Source of the DNA: Ignavibacteriales bacterium
GTDB lineage: Bacteria > Bacteroidota > Ignavibacteria > Ignavibacteriales > Ignavibacteriaceae
Assembly (NCBI GenBank): GCA_016709155.1
Contig: JADJEI010000001.1
Location: 1,488,001 to 1,552,000 of the forward strand
Direction: 5' to 3'
Length of the DNA stretch: 64,000 nucleotides
Shown here piece by piece: positions 17,246-26,857 of the stretch. Each line of letters begins with the position of its first letter. The first letter of the stretch is position 1. The translations under genes and the position numbers were made by a program. The notes below the pieces were generated by a model. The model was not told the origin of the DNA. It did no database searches and worked only from the letters and a program-made list of their open reading frames with translations.

Positions 17246-20200
17246 TTGAAAACAACTTCTCTTATATTTTTCTTTTTAGTTCTGTTCTCTCAATTCTCAA
17301 CAGCACAGAAAACCAATTCGTTTAACCAAACTGATTCTCCGCTTATCACAAACTACCTCCCAAAAAATTATTCGGCGAATGTTCAAAACTGGGCAGTGAT
17401 ACAGGATCATCGGGGTGTGCTTTACTTCGGGAATGGCGAGGGAATACTTGAATATGACGGCGTTTCGTGGAGAATAATATCAATACCAAATGATGTGGCA
17501 AGATGTTTTGCAATTGATGAAGATGGGAAAATCTATGTGGGGGGGATAAATGAATTTGGTTATCTCAAGCCTGACTCATCCGGAGCGTTGAAGTATATCT
17601 CATTAAATAAATTTATCTCTAAGCAAAAATTAAATATCGGCGATCTTTTCAGAATAATCATAAATAAAGATGGGCTTTATCTACAAACTTTTTCAACCTT
17701 AATGTTATTTGAAGAGGACAAAAATATTAAGGGCTCTTTTCTGAAAAGGATAACTAAAAACCCGTCAATAAAAATCTGGAGCACCAAGACACGGATTAAC
17801 CCCATCATTTCACTTGATAACAGATTATTTGTTCACGAAAGAAATGTGGGACTGCAGGAAATGATTAACGGAAAGCTGGTAATGCTTCCGGGCGGTGAAC
17901 AATTTGCACAGGATTTGATTTGCATCTTGCTGCCTTATCCATCCCCAGCTTCAAACTACCAATCCCATAATCAAAAAATTCTTGTTGGTTCGTTGAGATA
18001 TGGAATGTATTTATTTGATGGTAATAAATTTGAAAAATTTGAGAACGATGCTGATAAATACATTATTGAAAATCGCCTTTATTTTCAAGGCTCACTCCTT
18101 GGTGATGGAACTTATGCTTTGGGAACTCAGCTTGGCGGCATTGTGGTGATTGATCAAAATGGCAAACTAAAAAAGATCATTGATAAAAAGTCAGGGTTGA
18201 ATGACAATACGGTCTGGGATCTATTCTATGACGATGAAGGAAATCTTTGGGCTGCACTTGATAATGGAATTTCAAAAATACTTTACCCTACCTCAGTAAA
18301 TTTTGTTTCCGAAAAATCGGGATTTGAAGGATCAATCCACTCAATTAATAAAATTGATAACAAGCTGATATTGGCAACTAATTCAGGCTTGTATTCTCTC
18401 GAAGAAAATAATTCCGATACTCAACACTTCCAAAAAGTTGAGGGCATTTCTGTGCAGTCGTGGGATATTTTACCGTTAAAGAATTCCTACCTTGCAATTA
18501 CCAACGATGGTTTGATAGAATTGCAATCTAAAAAAATTCACGTGGTGGATAACCTCTTAAGATATTCTTATTGTGCTATTCAATCTTCATTTCATTCTAA
18601 CATTATTTTTGCAGGACTTCATAACGGGCTTGCTGTGTTTGAAAATACAGAACATGGTGTTAAAAGTATTGGAAAGGTTGGTGGTATCGAGAATGGAATC
18701 GAAAATATTCTGGAAGATTCAAAGGGAAATCTCTGGTTGAATGATATTTCCGGATCCGTGTTTAAGGTGCAACCCCCGGGTGAAGTTTCAAATCTTAATG
18801 GATATAAAGTGATTCTCGATCTTAGCGAATCGTTGAATGGTAAAAGATTAAAAATGTTTAAATATCTCGGGAAAGTTTATTTCTATTCAGAGAGGAATAT
18901 TTTTCAGTTAAATGAAAAAACCCGTAAGGTTGCTCCGGCAGAATTATTTTCAAAAATATTTTCTGACACAAGCCATTCAATTATTTATATTTATCCGGAC
19001 AGAAACGAAGTGCTGTGGTGCGCTGCAAAGATCGAAGGGAAAATAGTTCTGATTGAAATCAGTTTCGTCAATGGCAGACAAAAAATATTAGCTCATAAAT
19101 TTCCGGAACTATTTGAAGATGACATTCCATCCGGTTTTGTTTCGCTTGCATTTTACGTTGAAAATAATTTTCCCAAAACGCTCTGGATAGGCGGGGGAAA
19201 TATTCTTTTTAAAAATAACTTTGATAAAAAATTACTATATGGCAAAAGTACATCGTTTAAATCATTGATCAGGAAAGTTTCTGTTACAGGAAACAAAGTT
19301 TTATTCAGTGGTTATGAATCCGGAACGGATATACAAAATGAAATATCTTTTTCAAATAACTCACTAATCTTTGAATTTGCTGCCGCAAGTTTTATTAATG
19401 AACAAGGAAATGATTTTCAATATTTGCTCGAAGGATTCGATCAGAATTGGAGCGAGTGGTCTGATGAATCAAAAAAGGAATACACAAACCTTTCCGCAGG
19501 AGAATATAATTTTAAGGTAAGAAGCAGAAACGCGCTTGGAATGATCGGTGATGAAGCATCTTTTCGATTTGTTGTACTACCTCCCTGGTATCGTTCCTGG
19601 TGGGCTAATATTTTAGGAATTATTTTCCTTTTAATTCTGATCAATTATATCATTAGATACAGGGTCAAATATTTAAATAATAAAAATATCATCCTTGAAA
19701 AACTTATAACCGAAAGAACGGCGGAGATAAGCGAACAGAAAGTCACGCTCGAAAAACAAGCTAATCAACTGCAGGAGCTGGATCAAATTAAATCTAACTT
19801 TTTTGCAAATATCTCTCACGAATTCAGAACCCCGCTAACATTAATTAAAGGACAATTAGAAAATGTAATAGGAATAGTAAAGGATGAAGCAGTAAAGAAA
19901 AAACTTAATATAGCTTTCAATAATTCTAACAGACTTAATCGTTTAATAAATCAAGTGTTGGATCTATCCAAACTCGAATCGGGAAAATTAAAACTCGAAA
20001 TTGAAATGACAGATATAGTTTCGCTATTGAAAAATCGTGTCGCTTCATTTGATTCGCTGGCAGAACAAAATAAAATTTCGCTCGAATTCTATTCTAAAAT
20101 TGAAAGCCTTTTTTTAAATGTTGATAAGGAAAAAATAGAAGAGGTAATTGATAACTTACTTTCAAATGCTTTTAAGTTCACTCCCCCCAACGGAAAAATT

Positions 20201-21304
20201 AGTTTAATGGTTGAGAGAGAAAAATCCGGGTTTACTGAAAATGCTGTCATCTTGGTTAGTGATACAGGTATTGGTATTGAGGAAAATAAACTTCCAAATA
20301 TATTTGATAGATTTTTTCAGGCTGACAGCTCATCAACAAAACAATTTGAAGGAAGCGGACTCGGACTTGCGATAGTAAAAGAACTCGTAGAAATGCATGG
20401 CGGCTCAATATCGGTGGAAAGCAAATTAAACTCGGGCACAACTTTTTCGATACGACTGCCGCTGGAAGAAACTGAAATGATTATTTCTGAAAATGACGAA
20501 ATCAAAACTTCGGAAAATTTACAACAGGATGAAGACAAACCGTTGATTCTAATTGTAGAGGATAATTTTGACGTTCGAAATTATATTAAAGAAAATCTGG
20601 AGCATCATTATAAAATTGAAGAAGCCGTGAATGGCGAAGATGGAATAAAAAAAGCAATCGAAACAATCCCTGATTTAATTATCACAGATGTAATGATGCC
20701 AAAAGTAGATGGGTTAGAACTTTGCACAAACTTAAAAAATGATCAGCGAACAAGCCACATCCCAATAATTATTTTAACTGCAAAAGCCGGCGAGCAAAAC
20801 AAGATTGATGGTCTGCAAATTGGCGCTGATGAATTTCTTGCAAAACCATTTAGCCCGCGCGAGCTTGAAATCCGCGTCGGCAATCTCATTCGTATCAGAC
20901 AACTGCTCAGAGAAAAGTATAAAGAAATTTCTGTTATAAAATCAGAAGATGTAAAAGCCAGTCCAATTGATAAAGAATTTTTAGATAAGGTTTTTGGACT
21001 GATAAAAAATCATCTTGAAGACAATCAATTCAGCGTACAAAAATTAGCTGACGAAATGGCGATTAGTGTTTCGCAGCTAAATAGAAAATTAAATGCGTTG
21101 ATTAACCAATCGGCAGGAAAATTATTCCGATCAGCTAAACTTGACTACGCCGCAAAACTTCTTGAAAAAAATGCCGGTAATATCACTGAGATTGCATATC
21201 GAATAGGCTTTGCCGATGTTTCAAGTTTTACAAACAGTTTCAAGGAAAAATTCAGTGTTTCGCCATCAGAATATCTTAAGAATCTAAAAAAGACTTCTGA
21301 ATAA
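17246..21304 (+). CDS. Hybrid two-component system sensor/regulator (one-component HTCS type)
   Basis: The 1352-residue protein senses an extracytoplasmic signal and controls transcription through its own DNA-binding domain. It begins at TTG with a signal sequence (KTTSLIFFFLVLFSQFSTAQ). Residues about 30-690 are a periplasmic two-bladed propeller region of Reg_prop type repeats (WAVIQDHRGVLYFGNGEGILEYDG, DEGNLWAALDNGISK). A Y_Y_Y domain follows (about 715-780, LEGFDQNWSEWSD), then one membrane helix (about 786-805), HisKA with His near 858 (ISHEFRTPL), HATPase (LLSNAFKFTPPNG, DTGIGIEE, GSGLGLAIVKEL), a receiver with phospho-acceptor Asp near 1148 (TDVMMPKVDG), and an AraC-type HTH (about 1245-1350, IAYRIGFADVSSFTNSFKEKF). 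In Bacteroidota such proteins usually control neighbouring catabolic or secreted-protein genes. Four T9SS genes follow on the same strand. Confidence 0.93.
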   Translation: MKTTSLIFFFLVLFSQFSTAQKTNSFNQTDSPLITNYLPKNYSANVQNWAVIQDHRGVLYFGNGEGILEYDGVSWRIISIPNDVARCFAIDEDGKIYVGGINEFGYLKPDSSGALKYISLNKFISKQKLNIGDLFRIIINKDGLYLQTFSTLMLFEEDKNIKGSFLKRITKNPSIKIWSTKTRINPIISLDNRLFVHERNVGLQEMINGKLVMLPGGEQFAQDLICILLPYPSPASNYQSHNQKILVGSLRYGMYLFDGNKFEKFENDADKYIIENRLYFQGSLLGDGTYALGTQLGGIVVIDQNGKLKKIIDKKSGLNDNTVWDLFYDDEGNLWAALDNGISKILYPTSVNFVSEKSGFEGSIHSINKIDNKLILATNSGLYSLEENNSDTQHFQKVEGISVQSWDILPLKNSYLAITNDGLIELQSKKIHVVDNLLRYSYCAIQSSFHSNIIFAGLHNGLAVFENTEHGVKSIGKVGGIENGIENILEDSKGNLWLNDISGSVFKVQPPGEVSNLNGYKVILDLSESLNGKRLKMFKYLGKVYFYSERNIFQLNEKTRKVAPAELFSKIFSDTSHSIIYIYPDRNEVLWCAAKIEGKIVLIEISFVNGRQKILAHKFPELFEDDIPSGFVSLAFYVENNFPKTLWIGGGNILFKNNFDKKLLYGKSTSFKSLIRKVSVTGNKVLFSGYESGTDIQNEISFSNNSLIFEFAAASFINEQGNDFQYLLEGFDQNWSEWSDESKKEYTNLSAGEYNFKVRSRNALGMIGDEASFRFVVLPPWYRSWWANILGIIFLLILINYIIRYRVKYLNNKNIILEKLITERTAEISEQKVTLEKQANQLQELDQIKSNFFANISHEFRTPLTLIKGQLENVIGIVKDEAVKKKLNIAFNNSNRLNRLINQVLDLSKLESGKLKLEIEMTDIVSLLKNRVASFDSLAEQNKISLEFYSKIESLFLNVDKEKIEEVIDNLLSNAFKFTPPNGKISLMVEREKSGFTENAVILVSDTGIGIEENKLPNIFDRFFQADSSSTKQFEGSGLGLAIVKELVEMHGGSISVESKLNSGTTFSIRLPLEETEMIISENDEIKTSENLQQDEDKPLILIVEDNFDVRNYIKENLEHHYKIEEAVNGEDGIKKAIETIPDLIITDVMMPKVDGLELCTNLKNDQRTSHIPIIILTAKAGEQNKIDGLQIGADEFLAKPFSPRELEIRVGNLIRIRQLLREKYKEISVIKSEDVKASPIDKEFLDKVFGLIKNHLEDNQFSVQKLADEMAISVSQLNRKLNALINQSAGKLFRSAKLDYAAKLLEKNAGNITEIAYRIGFADVSSFTNSFKEKFSVSPSEYLKNLKKTSE

Positions 21305-21324
21305 CTCATGTTACGCAAAACAGC

Positions 21325-21426
21325 AAACCTCCGAGGTTTCGATGAATAGGTTTATGAAAATATTTTCTATTTAGCTCTAAAAAACAGCCTCAGAAAGATA
21401 CTATTTACAAAACCTCGGAGGTTTTA
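21325..21426. repeat. Paired palindromes AAACCTCSGAGGTTT, possible terminator of the sensor gene
   Basis: AAACCTCCGAGGTTT at 21325-21339 and its complement-equivalent within AAAACCTCGGAGGTTTTA at 21409-21426 are each self-complementary and can also pair with one another over about 70 bases. Either hairpin could end the sensor transcript. Confidence 0.5.
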
Positions 21427-21706
21427 TACTCCCCTGCGTAAAGTGAATGAATAAAATGAATTCTGCCAATGCCATCTGAAGCCCCCGATAATTCTTTTAA
21501 CTGTGCTTCTAAATAACATCGTTTTTGCCGGCGTCACTTTTTTTTTAGTACGTTCTAAATATTTTTTTCGCCAAATCTATCTTTTTTTTTAATCCACCTA
21601 ATTGCTTTCCATTTCCATCATTTTACTTATGCAGTCTGACGATATTATTTTACTTAATCCCAGATTATTTATCTAAACCATCAAATTGTTTTCGCAAGAT
21701 TCATGT

Positions 21707-21769
21707 GATAGTGAGCTCGAGAAAACCGATAGTGAGCTCCGTCAATGTGATAGTGAGCTCCAGCAAAGT
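21707..21769. repeat. Three direct repeats of GATAGTGAGCTC with 21-bp spacing
   Basis: GATAGTGAGCTC occurs at 21707, 21728 and 21749, with the degenerate start of a fourth unit (GATGGCAGG) at 21770. The nine bases between copies differ. It lies about 220 bases before the next gene and 400 bases after the AraC-domain sensor gene. Confidence 0.8.
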
Positions 21770-21987
21770 GATGGCAGGGAAGGAATTTCTTTATACGGGT
21801 AAAAATTACTTATAAAGCTTCTAAATAATAGTCCCTTCCTTTTGTATTTCTTGTGATTATACCAGAAGTCTCAACCTCTAAATTCGAAGTCTGCTCAAAA
21901 CTCTCAATTCTTTGCTCAATATTCCTAATTATTAGTTAATACCTCAAGTTAATTTTGGGTTGTTAAATTAATCTAAGGACTAATCCA

Positions 21988-23593
21988 ATGAGAAATATCT
22001 CCAAAACAGTTTCGGTTTTATTTATCGTGTTGTATTCAATCACTTTTGCTCAGTTAACCAATGAAATAATTGATCTTGGCACCGGCGGTATCAGCGGCAT
22101 TTCTAATAACGGTCAATTTGTCTGCGGAATGAGCTATCCATCTCCGGCGTTTCTCTGGAGTGAATCCACAGGTAGAATTGAGCTGGGTTCAATGGAATTT
22201 TCAGAAGCTTACGGCGTTTCAAATAATGGAAAAGTTGCCGGCAGATTTTACGATCCATCATTGCCTGCCCCGGGCGGTAACCCAACTCTTAGAGCAGGTT
22301 ACTGGGAAAATGGTAACTGGAATGCTTTAGTCGTGCTTCCCGGTTTGGTCCCATTAGATGAAACAAGCTTTACACATGCTTACGGTATTTCGGGAGACGG
22401 CTCCAGAATAGCCGGAATGCAATGGCATGAAAACTGGACAGTCGAAGCTGTTTATTGGGAAAACGATACCATTGTTGGTTTAGGACAAACTAATGGTGGA
22501 AATAGCCGCGCAAATGTTTTATCATTTGATGGATCAATTATCGCCGGATGGAATGCCGGACCGGGCGGCGTACCTGATAGGTCAGCTTATTATTGGGATC
22601 CCGCTCCACATTTTATGGGGGGTTCGACCCTGCCTATTTAGTCGGAGAATCACGGGGATAAATTCTGATGGCAGTGTCATTGTTGGTGGTTCAGTCTGGC
22701 CATTTATTTGGACTGCTGCAACCGGTATGCAGCAAGTTGTTGCAGATTCCTCTGATTATTGGTCCGGTGATGCTTTGGGAATTTCTGATAATGGAACTAT
22801 CGTGGGCTTTGTTGACCCGGGGGGGTTTAATTATCAGGCATTTATCAAAAAGTCCGGTTGGTCAGATATTGTATATCTTTCAACTTATATCTCTGATAGC
22901 CTTGGAATTACAGGCTACACCGATTGGTATTTCGCTTTTGGTCAGGCAATTTCAGCAGATGGAAAAACAATCGGCATCTCTGCATACTCGCCCGCCGGTG
23001 AACCCAAAGCATTATTGTTAAAAATAGATCAGCAGGTTCCTGTTGAATTAACTTCGTTTGCTGCAACAACTGACAATCAAGTGGTAAATCTAAACTGGAG
23101 CACTGCAACTGAATTAAATAACTCCGGTTTTGAAATTCAAAGAGTAAATCAAAATTCAATTTGGATACCGATAGGCTTTATAAATGGAAATGGAACAACA
23201 ACTAATAAGAACGATTATAATTTTATAGATCAGAATCCTTTGGCTGGAGTAAACAAATACCGATTGAAACAAGTTGACTTCGATGGCTCCTTCGAGTATT
23301 CACACGAAGTTGAAGTAGAGATAGTACCGCAGAAGTATATCCTTAATCAAAATTATCCCAATCCTTTCAATCCGGAGACAAATATAAATTTTAGTATTTC
23401 CAAAGAAGAATTTGTAAAAGTAAATGTGTTCAATTCACTTGGAGAAGAAGTTGAAGTATTATTCAGCGGACAGTTGAATGCAGGTTCGCACACACTAATA
23501 TTTAATGCAGAGAACTATGCAAGCGGTTTGTACATACTTAAACTAACGGCAGGAAACTTTTCCCAAACAATAAAAATGAATTTAATGAAATAA
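21988..23593 (+). CDS. Secreted HAF-like repeat protein with T9SS sorting domain, two frameshifts
   Basis: The first frame (21988-22641) starts with a signal peptide (SVLFIVLYSITFAQ) and has repeats of the type GISNNGQFVCGMSYPSPAFLWSESTGRIELG, similar to extracellular HAF repeats. The second frame (read from 22493, meaningful from about 22655) continues GINSDGSVIVGGSVWPFIWT through the VELTSF module to a type A sorting domain. Adding one G at the six-G run 22616-22621 and one G at the four-G run near 22654-22657 gives HFMGGFDPAYLVGES.GINSDG, matching its tandem paralogue next door. Rejoined length is about 535 residues. Function unknown. Confidence 0.78.
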
Positions 23594-23627
23594 TTTTTTT
23601 GTAATCAAATAAACAAATACAAAACGA

Positions 23628-25256
23628 ATGAATGATTTAATTAAGATCAAAAACTTAAAAAGCTTCTTAGTGCTTTTTATATTTTCTTTATGTTCATTAC
23701 AACTTTTAGCCCAAAGCGATGTAAGGTTTTTTAATTTAGGTTTTGGCGGAGGCGCCAAAGTTTCGAATAATGGAACTTATGTTGTTGGGTCGAATTATCC
23801 CGCTGCAGGTTTTATTTGGTCAGAGGCGGCAGGCAGAGTCAGCCTTGGAAACACTTATTCTGAAGCTTTTGGAGTTTCCAATAATGGAAGAGTTGCAGGG
23901 TCTTTCATTGATTCGAACTTAATAGCTCCGAATGGTAACCCAACTCTCAGAGCCGGTTATTACGACAGTCTCAAGTGGATGCCGCTTGATGGTTATCCCG
24001 GCTATCCGGTGCTTGATGAAACGTCTTATAATTATGGCTATGGAATCAGCGCTGATGGCTCTATAATAGTTGGGATGCAATGGCTTCCGATATACAAAAC
24101 AGAAGCTTGTTATTGGGATAGTGCCGGACTTCACATGCTCGGACGAACAGGAGGGCTTAGCAGTAACGCACTTGATGTAGCCAATGTTTCGAATGGATTA
24201 AAAATCGTCGGTTGGGATGGCTTACTCAATGGTCCTGGCAGACGAGCATTTTACTGGGACCCCACCCCTCACTTTATGGGCGGTTATGATTCTTCTTATC
24301 CGGATGGGCAATGCTTTGGATTAAATTCGGATGGAACTAAAATTGTCGGTGGTTCAACAGGAGCATTATTTGTATGGACAGAGGGACAAGGAATGAATTG
24401 GTTTAATACTTCTTATTTAAACTCCGGCTCTTATGCTAAGGATATTTCTGATAATGATATTATTGTTGGATATGTTGACGTTGGCGGTTTTAATTATCAA
24501 GCATTTATTAAAAGACCCGAATGGGATGATATACTACTACTTCAAGATTATCTTATAGATAGTTTGGGTGTAACTGAAGCAGCCGACTGGCTAAGTTCAT
24601 TTGCAAATTCTATTTCTGCCGATGGCTTAACGATTACCGGTACGGCTTATCCAGCCTCCGGAGGACCAATTGCTTATGTGCTGAAGTTTGCAAACTCTGT
24701 TCCCGTTGAATTAAGTTCGTTTACTGCAACAACTGACAATCAAGTGGTAAATCTAAGCTGGAGCACTGCAACTGAATTAAATAATTCCGGTTTTGAAATT
24801 CAAAGAGTAAATCAAAATTCAACCTGGATACCTATTGGATTTATAAATGGAAATGGAACGACTGCTAATAAGAACGATTATAATTTTATAGATCAAAATC
24901 CTTTGGCTGGAATAAACAAATACCGATTGAAACAAGTTGACTTTGATGGTTCTTTCGAATATTCACACGAAGTTGAAGTTGAGATAGTACCGCAGAAGTA
25001 TATCCTTAATCAAAATTATCCCAATCCTTTCAATCCGGAAACAAAAATAAACTTTAGTATTTCCAAAGAAGAATTTGTAAAAGTAAGAGTGTTCAATTCG
25101 CTCGGAGAGGAAGTTGAAATATTATTCAGCGGACAGTTGAATGCGGGTTCGCACACACTAATATTTAATGCAGAGAACTATGCAAGCGGTTTGTACATAC
25201 TTAAACTAACGGCGGGAAGTTTTTCCCAAACAATAAAAATAAATTTAATGAAATAA
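23628..25256 (+). CDS. Secreted HAF-like repeat protein with T9SS sorting domain, tandem paralogue
   Basis: The 542-residue protein has a signal peptide (KSFLVLFIFSLCSLQLLAQS), then repeats with GVSNNGRVAGSF, GISADGSIIVGMQW and GLNSDGTKIVGGSTGALFVWTEG, the same order as the previous gene. The C-terminal half holds the VELSSFTATTDNQVVNLSWSTATELNNSGFEIQR module and a type A sorting domain (NYPNPFNPETKINFS). Its last 540 bases are almost identical to those of its neighbour, while the N-terminal halves are clearly more diverged. The frame here is intact, which guided repair of the neighbour. Function unknown; surface exposure after T9SS export is expected. Confidence 0.88.
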   Translation: MNDLIKIKNLKSFLVLFIFSLCSLQLLAQSDVRFFNLGFGGGAKVSNNGTYVVGSNYPAAGFIWSEAAGRVSLGNTYSEAFGVSNNGRVAGSFIDSNLIAPNGNPTLRAGYYDSLKWMPLDGYPGYPVLDETSYNYGYGISADGSIIVGMQWLPIYKTEACYWDSAGLHMLGRTGGLSSNALDVANVSNGLKIVGWDGLLNGPGRRAFYWDPTPHFMGGYDSSYPDGQCFGLNSDGTKIVGGSTGALFVWTEGQGMNWFNTSYLNSGSYAKDISDNDIIVGYVDVGGFNYQAFIKRPEWDDILLLQDYLIDSLGVTEAADWLSSFANSISADGLTITGTAYPASGGPIAYVLKFANSVPVELSSFTATTDNQVVNLSWSTATELNNSGFEIQRVNQNSTWIPIGFINGNGTTANKNDYNFIDQNPLAGINKYRLKQVDFDGSFEYSHEVEVEIVPQKYILNQNYPNPFNPETKINFSISKEEFVKVRVFNSLGEEVEILFSGQLNAGSHTLIFNAENYASGLYILKLTAGSFSQTIKINLMK

Positions 25257-25297
25257 ATCAACTAACATTTAATGACTTAATTACAAAGGAGAATCTC

Positions 25298-26692
25298 ATG
25301 TATAAAAAACTAACTATCTTTTTCACGGCGCTGATAATTATTGTTATCAACTTCAACATCGAAGCACAACCAACAGCGTATGCTTTTGATGGCGCATTTT
25401 TTAGATACGGCACTATTGATTTAAACTCAGGCGCATTTACATCATTGAATTTTCTTCCACAAGGAAATGATAAATATCCTGTTTCCGGAGATAACGATGG
25501 CATAAACAGTCAATATACCATTATGGCTAATTTTAGTCTTACCGGTTTTTATTTATACCATCTGGATTTTGTATCACTCACAGCAGACAGTATTGCCGAG
25601 GTTGGACCACTGGCTGCCGGACAATCACAGATTAGAGCACTTGCTCACAACACAGTGAATGATGTGTGGTATGTGATAAGCGGTAATGATTTTGCCGATG
25701 CTTCCGTGTTATACACATTGAATCTTAGTAACGGGGAATTAACCGTCGTCGGAAATATTCAAAATGCAAATTTTCCTGCGGCATTCGCTATTGACTGCTT
25801 CGGGAACGCTTACGTTGTCAATATCGAGTTTGCTGGATTTTCAACTGCTGCTGTATTTTACTCATTAAATCTTACGACTGCTGCGGCAACTCAAATCGGT
25901 ACTGATTTGGGACTGCCCGACGTGAGTTTTGGAAGCCAGGATATGGACTTTAATCCTGTTGATAGTACTCTTTACTGGGCTGGATACTGGATAGCAGGAT
26001 TTAATGAAGGCGGGTCTTTCAGGTTGATTGATGTCAATAATGGCACTTCCACAGAGATTGGGACTTATGTCCAGTTTGAAACAATAACCGGCTTTAGTAT
26101 AAATGCAAATTGTGTAATCCCTGTTGAACTAACTTCTTTTTCGACTAAAGTAATTAATAATTCTGTCTCTCTGGATTGGAGTACGGCAACTGAAACAAAC
26201 AACTCCGGTTTTGACATTGAAAGAAAATCAGCAAATAGCAATTGGCAAAAAATTGGATTTGTCACCGGTTCGGGCACAACAACTGAAAAAAGAAATTACT
26301 CGTTTACGGATAACTCTCTTAATTCGGGGTCTTACTCTTATCGTTTAAAGCAAATTGATTATAACGGTCAGTTTGAATATTCCAATGAAGTTGAAGTTGT
26401 TATAAATCAGCCGATGGAATATTCACTTGATCAGAATTATCCAAACCCATTTAATCCATCTACAACAATTGAGTTCACAATTCCTCAAGCATCGAGTGTA
26501 AACTTAGTAGTTTATAACATACTTGGGCAGGAGGTAAGAACACTCGTAAATGAATTTAAAGAAGCCGGTATCTATAAAATGAACTTTGACGCCAAAGAAT
26601 TGAATAGTGGAATGTATATTTACAAACTTGAAGCTGCTTCACCGACAGGGTTGGTATTCACTCAAGTTCGCAAGATGTTGATGCTAAAGTAA
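25298..26692 (+). CDS. Secreted protein with propeller-like body and T9SS sorting domain
   Basis: The 464-residue protein starts with a signal peptide (KKLTIFFTALIIIVINFNIEAQ) after an AAAGGAG ribosome binding site. Residues 25-275 resemble beta-propeller segments of the DUF4394/quinoprotein type (AYAFDGAFFRYGTIDLNSG, AFAIDCFGNAYVVN, DSTLYWAGYW); I am not certain of a family. From about 280 come the VELTSFSTKVINNSVSLDWSTATETNNSGFDIER module and a type A sorting domain (NYPNPFNPSTTIEFT). It is 41 bases after the previous cargo gene and ends in a terminator-like hairpin, so it could be the last gene of a cargo operon. Confidence 0.85.
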   Translation: MYKKLTIFFTALIIIVINFNIEAQPTAYAFDGAFFRYGTIDLNSGAFTSLNFLPQGNDKYPVSGDNDGINSQYTIMANFSLTGFYLYHLDFVSLTADSIAEVGPLAAGQSQIRALAHNTVNDVWYVISGNDFADASVLYTLNLSNGELTVVGNIQNANFPAAFAIDCFGNAYVVNIEFAGFSTAAVFYSLNLTTAAATQIGTDLGLPDVSFGSQDMDFNPVDSTLYWAGYWIAGFNEGGSFRLIDVNNGTSTEIGTYVQFETITGFSINANCVIPVELTSFSTKVINNSVSLDWSTATETNNSGFDIERKSANSNWQKIGFVTGSGTTTEKRNYSFTDNSLNSGSYSYRLKQIDYNGQFEYSNEVEVVINQPMEYSLDQNYPNPFNPSTTIEFTIPQASSVNLVVYNILGQEVRTLVNEFKEAGIYKMNFDAKELNSGMYIYKLEAASPTGLVFTQVRKMLMLK

Positions 26693-26753
26693 TGTTATTG
26701 CTCAATATAAAATCATTGTAAAAATTTTTTAATGATTGATCTATAAATTTTTT

Positions 26754-26790
26754 CTGAAGATGACATCTAATTCAATGGTGTCATCTTCCT
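26754..26790 (+). terminator. Hairpin, probable terminator
   Basis: The perfect arms GAAGATGACATC / GGTGTCATCTTC (one G-T pair) enclose about nine bases. The sequence after it is AT-rich but has no long T run, so bidirectional or weak termination is possible. Confidence 0.65.
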
Positions 26791-26857
26791 TATAATATTT
26801 TATAGTTTTGTTATTTTTGATAAATCAAAATCAATTAATAAATAAGGGAGAATAAAA

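Larger units (their letters stand above)
21305..21987. other. Long intergenic region with two repeat structures
   Basis: This 683-base gap has two copies of a short palindrome (21325-21339 and 21409-21426) and a 21-bp-period direct repeat (21707-21769). T runs around 21540-21600 are notable. No gene is supported. The last 60 bases should contain the promoter and ribosome binding site (CTAAGGACT) of the next gene. Confidence 0.5.
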
